DNA of 64,000 nucleotides from Deltaproteobacteria bacterium IMCC39524 (lineage in GTDB: Bacteria > Desulfobacterota > Desulfuromonadia > Desulfuromonadales > BM103): the NCBI GenBank assembly GCA_029667085.1, contig JARUHJ010000001.1:186001-250000 (forward strand). The letters are read 5' to 3'. A program made the position numbers and the translations under genes. Under the pieces are notes generated by a model. The model saw nothing but the letters and a program-made list of their open reading frames with translations. It made no database searches and was not told the DNA's origin. Below, in pieces: positions 34,452 through 41,633 of this stretch (its first letter is position 1; every line of letters starts with the position of its first letter).

Positions 34452-36608
34452 TCATTGGGAAGCCTCGCCTTGTGCATCCTCGGCCGCCGATCTGTCCGCC
34501 TGGCTCGCACCTTTTGTCTCGGGACTTTCAGTTGGTTGTCCCGTTGGCAAGGTTGTGTTCCCTTCTTTGTCAATTTCACCAAAGAAATTTTCCGGCACGG
34601 CGTTAATGACCTTTTCGGTGAGGAAACCCTTGGCCGCCGTGCGGTTACGACCGGTTACACGTTCGAGATCCTCTGCATCCTTGATAATGGTCGGATTGAT
34701 GAAGATCAGCAGATTGGTCTTTTCTTCCTGGGTCGAAGTACGCTTGAACAACCAGCCGAGAAAGGGAATGTCGCCCAGGATGGGCACCTTGGTCACCGAT
34801 TCGATGACATTGGTGTCGATGAGGCCGCCGAGCACCACGGTTCTGTTATTTTCAACCAGGACCGTATTGCGCAGGACTCTCTTGGTGAAAGTCGGACCAA
34901 CATCACTGGGGCTGCCGACGCTGGCAACCAGGGCCTGGGTGGCAGGAGCGATATCGGTGATTTCCTGGTAGACGTTCAGGCGGACCAGATCACCTTCGGT
35001 AATCTGTGGAGTAAAACGCAGGATCAGGGCAACGTCCTGGCGTTCCACTGAGACGCTTTGGGCCAGACCGTCACTGGCGCCGGTATCGGTCAAACGACCG
35101 GTGATAATCGGCACGTTGGAGCCGACGATGATCTCGGCCTCTTCGTTGTCGGAGGTAAGGAGGCGCGGCGCCGAAAGCAGGTTGACATCACTGTCGGTTT
35201 TCGAAACATCAATCAGTACCGAAAGTGATGGCACGGTGATCTCGTTGCCATCTGGGCCGGTGACGGTGATCGGGTTAAAAAAACCGCCGGCCAGAAGCCC
35301 ATCAACAGCCTGGGTCAGCAGGGAAGGTATGCCAGCCGCTCCGGTTGCGAGGGCGTCGCCAATGCCAACCGGGCCGGTGTTCTGGTTGCTGCTGCCGATA
35401 ATCAGGCTGTCATCGCCGACATCCGCGGCACCCTGAAGGGATACGCCGAGACGCTGGGTCGCGTCCATGGAGAGTTCCAGAATCAGCGCCTCGACATAGA
35501 CCTGCTTACGCTTGATGTCGAGCTTGGCGATGATTTCTTCGATCGTTCTGTAGTCGTCCGGGTTGGCATTGATGATCAGCGAGTTAGTCGGTTTGTCGGC
35601 TGTAATGGTAACAGGGCCGGCAGTCAGGGGGCTGCCTGGCGCACCCTGTTGGGCTGTCCTGGCTTCTGTCTTGATACCGGTCAGGATCTCGTTGAGGGTC
35701 GCCGCCAGGGTGACCGCATCGGCATTTTCCAGGTAGAAGAGATTGATATTGGAACGGGCCCCGCTCATTTCCTGGTCCATCTGGGCAATCAGGCCCTTGA
35801 TGATCACCATGTCATCGCCACTGGCCAGGAGGATCAGCGAGCGTCCTGCAGGATAGGGGATGATCTTGGTGACCGGCTCATTTGCGGCCCCCGCCTGGGT
35901 CGACCTTCTGCGCTTGGCGGGCGCGGAAGCCGGCTGGCTCATGACCTCGTTGAGAATCTTGGCGAGCTCTTCGGCGCTGGAGTTCACCAGCGGCACGATC
36001 TCGATCAGGCCTTCCGAGTCCGGTTGGTCGAGCTCGCGGATGATCTTGGCCAGGCGTTCGATGTTGGAGCCGGTATCGGTAATGATCAGGCTGTTGCTCG
36101 GCGCATAGGCGGCAACATTGGCGTAGCTCGGCATCAAGGGAACCAGGACGGTTGGTCCAACGATGCTTGCATCAAGATACTTCAGGCGAAAAACCCGGGT
36201 GATGACCTGCTCGCTCATCTTGCCGCGGCCGTTGAGAACGGTCGGCAGGTTGGATTCCTTGGCGTTTTTCAACGGTACGATTTTGTTGACTTCACCCGAG
36301 GGGACCACCGTATAGCCCTTGACGTTGAGGACCGTGTGAAACAACATATAGGCTTCGTCAAGAGTCATGCTTTCCGGAGACACGATCGTGACTTTGCCCT
36401 TCACCGTCTCGTCGTAAAGAAAGTTCTCTCCGGTCAACTCGCTGATGGTCTGGATCAGGTCGGCCAGTTCCACCTCCTTGAAGTCGAGGGTGACCTGGCC
36501 TTCTTCACTCGGTTGCGGCTGAGTCTGAGCAAGAGCCAGGACGGGGGCCAGGCATAAAAAAAGAAACGTTGTCCATAAGATGATTCGGGAAACTGTCGGT
36601 TTGCTCAT
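34452..36608 (-). CDS. gspD: Type II secretion outer-membrane secretin GspD
   Basis: A 718-residue secretin. A signal peptide (about 1-28) ends ALA before QTQPQP. The N0 domain (VTLDFKEVELADLIQTISEL) and N1-N3 ring domains follow, then the secretin core with VPILGDIPFLGWLFKR, and a proline/glutamate-rich tail likely corresponding to the S-domain region. It forms the outer-membrane exit channel. The GspAB pair encoded about 9 kb away would help it cross the peptidoglycan. GGAGG precedes its ATG. Confidence 0.97.
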   Translation of the reverse strand: MSKPTVSRIILWTTFLFLCLAPVLALAQTQPQPSEEGQVTLDFKEVELADLIQTISELTGENFLYDETVKGKVTIVSPESMTLDEAYMLFHTVLNVKGYTVVPSGEVNKIVPLKNAKESNLPTVLNGRGKMSEQVITRVFRLKYLDASIVGPTVLVPLMPSYANVAAYAPSNSLIITDTGSNIERLAKIIRELDQPDSEGLIEIVPLVNSSAEELAKILNEVMSQPASAPAKRRRSTQAGAANEPVTKIIPYPAGRSLILLASGDDMVIIKGLIAQMDQEMSGARSNINLFYLENADAVTLAATLNEILTGIKTEARTAQQGAPGSPLTAGPVTITADKPTNSLIINANPDDYRTIEEIIAKLDIKRKQVYVEALILELSMDATQRLGVSLQGAADVGDDSLIIGSSNQNTGPVGIGDALATGAAGIPSLLTQAVDGLLAGGFFNPITVTGPDGNEITVPSLSVLIDVSKTDSDVNLLSAPRLLTSDNEEAEIIVGSNVPIITGRLTDTGASDGLAQSVSVERQDVALILRFTPQITEGDLVRLNVYQEITDIAPATQALVASVGSPSDVGPTFTKRVLRNTVLVENNRTVVLGGLIDTNVIESVTKVPILGDIPFLGWLFKRTSTQEEKTNLLIFINPTIIKDAEDLERVTGRNRTAAKGFLTEKVINAVPENFFGEIDKEGNTTLPTGQPTESPETKGASQADRSAAEDAQGEASQ

Positions 36609-36644
36609 CAGAGCGACCTCCTATTCGATTTTACATGCACAACC

Positions 36645-37538
36645 CTATTCGATTTCATATTCAAAACTCATCGGTTTACCCTTACGTTCGACAGCGACGA
36701 TGATCTGCCGTGCTTCGCGTAGTTGTTGAAATACCTGTAAGGCTTTTTCCGGACTGTCCAACTTGATATTGTTGACATCGATGATCACGTCACCTCGCCG
36801 TAAGCCCACTTTAACCAGTAACGACCGGGGATTAATGCGCTGAATCAGGAAGCCGTCGGTTTTGCCGTCCACCGTGCGCGGCTGCATATGGGCAAGACGC
36901 AGCTGGTCGGCAAAATTCTCCCGCACCGATTCGATGGTGCTACGGGAGATCATCCAGCGGTTTTCACCGATTTCTCTTACCGCTCCTTTCGAGTCGCCGG
37001 CGACCCTGGCAACTGGTTTCACGCCACGACTTGGGGCCGGCCCTTTCTCATGCAGTGTCAAGGTTGTCAGGCTCTGGTCCCGGTTTCTGATGTCAACTTG
37101 GTTGCGCCGGATATCCTCGATGGAGCCACCTCCCGGGATTTTATCGTCAAGATGATAGATCTTTAGCTCTTTGTTGACTTCGAGGAGGACCTGGGAACGT
37201 TCAGCGGCGACAACAGTGCCGAAGAGCTTTAAATCGGCGCGAGTGTCCGTTGCCGAGGCTTCCTGGCCTCTTGCTGCAGCGATCTCAAGATTCATCGTCG
37301 CGTCGGCAGAACGGTTGTTGGCATCGAAAATGTTATTCTGCAGGATCAGGTTCAGGTCGGTTTGTGTGGTCTTCAGAGATTTGGCTGTGGCTGGCTGAGT
37401 GATTGTGCTGTCGGCTGCAAAATCAGGCCGCAGATTCTTTTGTAACACGGTGTCAATCAGGTGTCCGCAGGCAAGCCCAAGAATCGCGAGCAGGGTCAGG
37501 CAGAACGGTTTGTAAAAACTGTGCATGGCATTCAGCAT
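36645..37538 (-). CDS. gspC: Type II secretion coupling protein GspC with PDZ domain
   Basis: A 297-residue bitopic protein: short N-terminus, membrane helix (about 9-28, FCLTLLAILGLACGHLI), a homology-region domain (about 90-165, LKLFGTVVAAERSQVLLEV) and a C-terminal PDZ domain (about 205-297, VGLRRGDVIIDVNNIKLDS). GspC links the inner-membrane platform to the secretin and may select substrates. It is the first gene of the operon gspC-D-E-F-G-H-I-J-K-L-M-N-DUF3187. Confidence 0.92.
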   Translation of the reverse strand: MLNAMHSFYKPFCLTLLAILGLACGHLIDTVLQKNLRPDFAADSTITQPATAKSLKTTQTDLNLILQNNIFDANNRSADATMNLEIAAARGQEASATDTRADLKLFGTVVAAERSQVLLEVNKELKIYHLDDKIPGGGSIEDIRRNQVDIRNRDQSLTTLTLHEKGPAPSRGVKPVARVAGDSKGAVREIGENRWMISRSTIESVRENFADQLRLAHMQPRTVDGKTDGFLIQRINPRSLLVKVGLRRGDVIIDVNNIKLDSPEKALQVFQQLREARQIIVAVERKGKPMSFEYEIE

Positions 37539-37568
37539 GACGCCCCCGGATGGTCAATTCAGATAATA

Positions 37569-37596
37569 ATTCTAAACCCATTTGTCAATTTTGCAA
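37569..37596 (-). promoter_or_regulatory. Likely promoter of the gsp operon
   Basis: On the minus strand TTGCAA (37596-37591), 16 bases, then TAGAAT (37574-37569) make a good promoter about 30 bases before gspC. An overlapping perfect TTGACA (37588-37583) could also be used. Confidence 0.5.
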
Positions 37597-37685
37597 GAAT
37601 TTCCATGAAGTTACGTTCATCGACCGGGCTCCCTGTCGCTCGCTCCGTGAGATCGAAAAAAGGTGCAATGAAGCCCACCTCGCGG

Positions 37686-37922
37686 TTACGCCAATATTCG
37701 AAGAAAACATGCTCTCTTGATGATCGTGAAGAGATCATTATTGTCATCGTCGTTCTCAACTCGGTCACCGAACTCCTTAAATCTATGAAGGGTAAAGAAA
37801 GCGAATCCATCGTAATTATCTTCGTTGAGACGTTTACCCCTGTGACAGACAGAACAGGCACTCGCCGCAGGGCCGGTAATCGTTGGATAAAAACTGAGAG
37901 AATAAACATTTACTCGCAGAAT
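37686..37922 (-). pseudogene. Remnant of a c-type cytochrome gene
   Basis: On the minus strand an open stretch of 78 codons without a start or signal peptide reads ..YPTITGPAASACSVCHRGKR.. and later ENDDDNN. The YPxxxGxxxSxCxxCH pattern with a following acidic D/N-rich stretch is typical of small secreted monoheme cytochromes in this group of bacteria. The heme site CSVCH is at 37856-37842. Upstream a TGA interrupts the frame and no signal peptide is found, and downstream the frame stops early. It is probably a decayed or truncated gene. It lies just upstream of gspC on the same strand. Confidence 0.5.
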
Positions 37923-38006
37923 TCAGTTAAGGTCGTGATCTGAAATTTACTGATTGGTGGTACTTAGAGACAGGATTGATAGTCGGTTTAAGGGGATAAG
38001 TTGTGC

Positions 38007-38218
38007 GCAAAAACGTCCCGAAGGTTTTTGCCTGAAACCGGCCTTGTAGCGGCCGATAACTTTAGCGATTTTGCCCTGTATTTTCAGGGCGTAAATCTGG
38101 CGTCTTTCTTCTCGGGTAAGCTACGTGTAGTGGTCCATCGTGCTCCTCTAGTCTCGGTCAGTGAAAGAAGCCATGAGACTACCGAAGCTTGTCCTTCAAA
38201 CCAAGCAACTAGAGTTGC
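38007..38218. other. Hairpin-rich intergenic stretch, possible structured RNA or element remnant
   Basis: Five perfect stem-loops follow one another: GCAAAAAC/GTTTTTGC (38007-38031), CGGCC/GGCCG (38039-38055), GCCCTG/CAGGGC (38073-38090), TAGTCTC/GAGACTA (38149-38181) and GCAACT/AGTTGC (38205-38218). No convincing gene is seen; short frames across it match nothing I know. It may be an unrecognised structured RNA or the remains of a mobile element. Confidence 0.3.
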
Positions 38219-38313
38219 ACTTACAACTTGAAGCCGGGCCTACTTTTAAAGCACAAAGAACCTGACCTGCTCCCTTCCCCTACTCTGAAGAGTGGGGGGG
38301 CGTTGACGTGAAG

Positions 38314-38346
38314 AGAAAAGGCCACCAAGGATCGACCCCTGGTGAC
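38314..38346 (-). terminator. Terminator of the riboswitch-controlled small gene
   Basis: On the minus strand GGTCACCAGG (38346-38337) and CCTTGGTGGCC (38330-38320) pair with one mismatch and one bulge, followed by TTTTCTCTT. It lies about 85 bases after the stop of the small secreted-protein gene. Confidence 0.55.
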
Positions 38347-38430
38347 CATAAGTTTACAGACTTAAAGAGCGCCCTGTTGATAGCATCAATAAGTCAATTC
38401 ATCTATCAAGAAAAAAACGTAATTGGTTCT

Positions 38431-38751
38431 TTACTTGAGTACAGAGGCCAATTCAGTAAATGACTTTTCGCAAGATTGATTGCCAAAATACCTAAACAAT
38501 TCACCACTAATCTCTTTAGTTATCCATTCATCAGCATGGTTATTGGTAATGAATCGAATTTCCTCCGATTTTGAATTAGGGTTGTAGCGTTGTTCGACCT
38601 CAATCGCATTCCCTGTATTTTCGCACTGGTAGACGAAAATACGACCCTGATCAACATTTTTGACTTTAACAAACTTCATGTAGGGTTCGCCGTAGGCCGA
38701 AATAACCGGGATAGCGATTGTCGCGATAAGAACCAAAACTATCTTCTTCAT
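38431..38751 (-). CDS. Small secreted protein of unknown function under a GEMM riboswitch
   Basis: A 106-residue protein that I do not recognise. It has a clear signal peptide (MKKIVLVLIATIAIPVISAYG, about 20 residues), two cysteines in the mature part (YQCENT and NQSCEKS) that could form a disulfide, and mostly polar beta/helix sequence. GGAGGTAAC lies directly before the ATG at 38751. Its mRNA leader contains a cyclic-dinucleotide riboswitch with a terminator, so expression probably depends on c-di-GMP or cGAMP. Its base composition is AT-richer than the surrounding genes. It is not a cytochrome. Confidence 0.75.
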   Translation of the reverse strand: MKKIVLVLIATIAIPVISAYGEPYMKFVKVKNVDQGRIFVYQCENTGNAIEVEQRYNPNSKSEEIRFITNNHADEWITKEISGELFRYFGNQSCEKSFTELASVLK

Positions 38752-38785
38752 TGTTACCTCCTATATTGTTTAACGCCCAATGACC

Positions 38786-38831
38786 CAAAAAAGATACCAC
38801 CTAAATATATGTTTTGGCAGTCCGGCTATCT
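38786..38831 (-). terminator. Expression-platform terminator of the GEMM riboswitch
   Basis: AGATAGCCG (38831-38823) can pair with TGGTATCT (38798-38791 region), with one bulged G, followed by TTTTTT. The upstream arm is part of the aptamer 3' side (GATAGCC), so aptamer folding and terminator formation exclude each other. Ligand binding should therefore switch the gene on. Confidence 0.6.
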
Positions 38832-38898
38832 CTTGTAGGAAAAGATGTGAAGACCCGTAACTTTCCGTCCCCACCTTTCGGTAGGTTTGGCTTTGTCA
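38815..38898 (-). promoter_or_regulatory. GEMM (cyclic di-GMP-I type) riboswitch aptamer
   Basis: On the minus strand the RNA reads ..AGCCAAACC, then the stem CCUACC-GAAA-GGUGGG with its GNRA tetraloop, then GGGACGGAAAG, UUACGGGUCU, and after a short P3 loop GAUAGCCGGACUGCC. These blocks match in order the conserved GEMM-I core as I recall it (GGCAAACC / GAAA / GGGACGCAAAG / ACGGGUCU / GAUAGCCGGGUUGCC). GEMM-I RNAs bind c-di-GMP, and a Geobacter variant binds 3',3'-cGAMP. It precedes the small secreted-protein gene. Confidence 0.85.
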
Positions 38899-38923
38899 AA
38901 CAAAAAAAGAACATTGTTTCTAA

Positions 38924-38951
38924 ATATTAAATGTTGAAGTTTTTAATTCAA
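38924..38951 (-). promoter_or_regulatory. Promoter of the riboswitch transcript
   Basis: On the minus strand TTGAAT (38951-38946), 16 bases, and TAATAT (38929-38924) precede the aptamer by about 30 bases. The rest of 38952-39481 is AT-rich; it contains a strong AAAGGAGGTGG motif at 39031-39041 with no start codon behind it, and nothing else I recognise. Confidence 0.5.
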
Positions 38952-39481
38952 CTTAAAAACTGCATGAAAAAATTAATTTTTGTTATATATCAAAACCTTA
39001 TGGAATTTTTTATCAGATGTTAATGCAAATAAAAGGAGGTGGTATTTATTAACACGGCCTTTAACGAAAGCAGGCTCTATCAACGCAGGAATCAATCAGT
39101 TTGACATGCCTTTCTAATTACAAAGGTTTTGAGAGAAAAAGCGACAGGCAGAACCACGCTAGATTTTGTGCGTTGCCTGGACCTCTTGTCAGATTAAGCA
39201 ACCTTTTTTCTCCTGAAAATTCGCTGGTTAACAGTCTCTCAGTTTTTTTATGTTGTTATCTTGCTCTAACGAATAATGGTGCTAAAGTTATAAAAAATTC
39301 ATCGAAACAGGGGGCTAATTCCCCGCGCCTTGATGTGTGATCTTGCAGACAGACTGTTGATACTTAGTAGCTTTTTGAGTGGTGTTTCATTTTGTGAATC
39401 ATTTTTTTGGGTCGATAATCAGTTTCACCTTCACGATTGTCGTCATGGGTTAGGCAAATCATAAGAATAGCAGGAGGTAAT

Positions 39482-40720
39482 ATGAGCGTCTGGCAAGGAT
39501 TTGTTCCGTGCATGCTCCTGGTGCCGCTGGTCCTCGGGCTGGCTTGTCCGGTTCAGGCGACCGAGATTCATGGTCGAGCAAGTACAGTCATAGAATGGTA
39601 TGACGATCCACAAGAAGACACCGCTGTTCCTCTTCACCAATACTTGCAGCTCAACCTGACCGATATCGCTGATAAGGGGTACAATTTCAGATTTTACGGG
39701 CGACTGGCCGATGACATCGAAAATGAAGTCGATGTCGACAGTCGCCTTTATTATGCCTACTTGGAGAAAAGGGACCTCTTTGATGGCCTTGATTTTCGCC
39801 TGGGTCGGCAGTTCATATCGACAACGGCCGGGGCTTCGGTAATGGATGGTCTGGATCTCGACTACACATTTCTGGAGAACTATCACGTCAAGCTTTTTGG
39901 TGGTGGTGACGTCACCGAGTACGATGCCTATGATGTCGACTCGAATGGTCTCTGGGGTCTTGAGGCCGGCGGGTTCTTCCTTGACAATGCTCTCGATGCC
40001 AATCTCTCATACATGCAGAAATGGTACGATGGTGTCTTGAGCATGGAGCTCATAGGGTTTGATGCCAGCTTTGACTGGGAAGGTAAGCTCTGGCTCTATA
40101 ATGAAACCCAGTGGGATTACCTGTCCGACCGACTCAGCTACGAACTTGTTGGCGCCAAGTATCGTTTCAATGCTCCCTGGACCTTGCGTCTCGAATATCT
40201 CTATTCCCTGCCTGTTTTCTCTTCAACCTCTATCTATTCGGTTTTTGCTGTCGAAGATTACGAAGAAGTTCTCGCCGAGGCAGTCTGGACAATGCAGCCT
40301 GGCGTGCAATCGTTCTTCCGTTACTGGCACGAGATTTACGATGAGTTTGCTGACGCCAATGTTTATGAGGCTGGAATCGAAAAACTACGCACCGGAAGAT
40401 TCTCTGGTTATATCTCCGGGGTCGTTCGTGATGATCCAGATGGCCAGGATTTGTATGGGGTCAAGCTCCGCACTGCTTATCTGTTTACCCCCAAATTTGA
40501 GGCCGGTATTGGTGCCGAAATCGACGTTATGGAGAGAGAGATCGCTTATTTCGACACTGATGATTCTGATCAGGATGAGTCGACCAATACGCGTCTCTGG
40601 GTATATGGCAGTTATGATTTTACCAAGAAACTTAGCCTGGAGGCTAAATTCGAACGCGTCGAGAGTGATCTTTGGGATTATTACAATCGCGGTCGTGTCC
40701 GCCTGAACCTGCTCTTCTGA
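39482..40720 (+). CDS. Outer-membrane beta-barrel porin of a porin-cytochrome conduit
   Basis: A 412-residue secreted protein. The start at 39482 has AGGAGGTAAT just before it. A signal peptide (about 1-27) ends VQA before TEIHGRAS. The rest shows alternating strands with aromatic girdle residues (YNFRFYGRLADD; WTLRLEYLYSLP; LWVYGSYDFTKK) and ends NRGRVRLNLLF, a typical barrel ending in phenylalanine. No heme motif is present. It starts a cluster with a periplasmic decaheme cytochrome (gap 17 bases) and a 13-heme lipoprotein. By context it should be the sheath through which cytochromes pass electrons across the outer membrane; direct homology to MtrB or OmbB was not evident to me. Confidence 0.8.
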   Translation: MSVWQGFVPCMLLVPLVLGLACPVQATEIHGRASTVIEWYDDPQEDTAVPLHQYLQLNLTDIADKGYNFRFYGRLADDIENEVDVDSRLYYAYLEKRDLFDGLDFRLGRQFISTTAGASVMDGLDLDYTFLENYHVKLFGGGDVTEYDAYDVDSNGLWGLEAGGFFLDNALDANLSYMQKWYDGVLSMELIGFDASFDWEGKLWLYNETQWDYLSDRLSYELVGAKYRFNAPWTLRLEYLYSLPVFSSTSIYSVFAVEDYEEVLAEAVWTMQPGVQSFFRYWHEIYDEFADANVYEAGIEKLRTGRFSGYISGVVRDDPDGQDLYGVKLRTAYLFTPKFEAGIGAEIDVMEREIAYFDTDDSDQDESTNTRLWVYGSYDFTKKLSLEAKFERVESDLWDYYNRGRVRLNLLF

Positions 40721-40737
40721 TAAAAAGGAGTGATTTT

Positions 40738-41583
40738 ATGACCCGCAAAGTTCTTTTGAGTCTTACGTTGATGATGGTGGGGGTCACCGTGGTTTGGGCC
40801 GGAGACTTCGATCACCAGGCTCATCTCGGCGATTATATCCCCGAGATATCCTGTGATGCCTGTCATCTTGCCGACGCCCAGTCCATTGTCCCTGATACCA
40901 AAGTCTGCCTCGATTGCCACGATAAAAACGAAGTGGCCGATGTCAATCTGAAGCAGTCCAAAACACACGGCCCTGTCTGGGCCCTGAATCATCGTGCTGA
41001 AGCTAAGGGCCGCGCGATCGATTGTGCTTCCTGTCACTCTCAGGAATATTGTTTGGAGTGCCATAAGTCGGGATTTGCAGATGAAATGGGCGAGTTTGGT
41101 AACAACATGATTAATGTCCATCGTGATGACTTCCATATGAGCCATCCGATCGCTGCGCGAACCGACCAGAACCTCTGTTCAAGTTGCCATGAAGCCCGTT
41201 TCTGTAGTGACTGTCATGATGATTGGCGCTTCAGGACTGGTGATATTGGCAGCCCCTCGCATCGTCGCAGTTTCGGACTTGGTTTTGATCAGTCTGACAT
41301 CGACGCCATTCATGCAGGAATTGAATCTTCACAATGTGATTCGTGTCACCTGCAAAGTTCAGTTGCCCCGGATTTCCATTCCTGGTCAATCGGTCATGCC
41401 CGGGAAGCCCGCAAGTCGTTGATCACTTGTCAGGCCTGTCATCCCGATGGCGATGTCTGCTTGAGTTGTCATAGCGCCAAAGGGGGGGCGGGCGGTTACA
41501 ATCCGCATCCCAAGGACTGGAGTGATTTTAAAAACAGACTGGATCGTGCGAGCAACGGCAGAACCTGCCGCAAGTGCCATTGA
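40738..41583 (+). CDS. Periplasmic decaheme c-type cytochrome
   Basis: A 281-residue protein with ten CxxCH heme sites (CDACH, CLDCH, CASCH, CLECH, CSSCH, CSDCH, CDSCH, CQACH, CLSCH, CRKCH), or about one heme per 28 residues. A signal peptide (MTRKVLLSLTLMMVGVTVVWAG) and no lipobox indicate a soluble periplasmic form. The start at 40738 has AAAAGGAG before it. The last heme site is at the very C-terminus. Dimension and heme count resemble the MtrA/OmaB-type electron carriers that plug a porin; that is inference from number and neighbours. It lies between the porin and a 13-heme lipoprotein. Confidence 0.92.
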   Translation: MTRKVLLSLTLMMVGVTVVWAGDFDHQAHLGDYIPEISCDACHLADAQSIVPDTKVCLDCHDKNEVADVNLKQSKTHGPVWALNHRAEAKGRAIDCASCHSQEYCLECHKSGFADEMGEFGNNMINVHRDDFHMSHPIAARTDQNLCSSCHEARFCSDCHDDWRFRTGDIGSPSHRRSFGLGFDQSDIDAIHAGIESSQCDSCHLQSSVAPDFHSWSIGHAREARKSLITCQACHPDGDVCLSCHSAKGGAGGYNPHPKDWSDFKNRLDRASNGRTCRKCH

Positions 41584-41633
41584 TTGCCAAGATCTTTTTT
41601 TAAGGGTTTCTACAGAGAATAGAGGAGGATGAC

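Noticed and set aside
38039-38055. 5-bp stem with 7-base loop CGGCC-TTGTAGC-GGCCG, like an anticodon arm with a Tyr anticodon
   Set aside because: Neighbouring hairpins do not have D-arm or T-arm features and there is no acceptor stem or CCA end.
38173-38265. 30-codon frame MRLPKLVLQTKQLELHLQLE..
   Set aside because: It looks protein-like but is very short, has no ribosome-binding site, and overlaps strong hairpins; no homology could be recognised.
39101-39340. 79-residue frame upstream of the porin gene
   Set aside because: No ribosome-binding site and no familiar pattern; it lies in AT-rich non-coding sequence.
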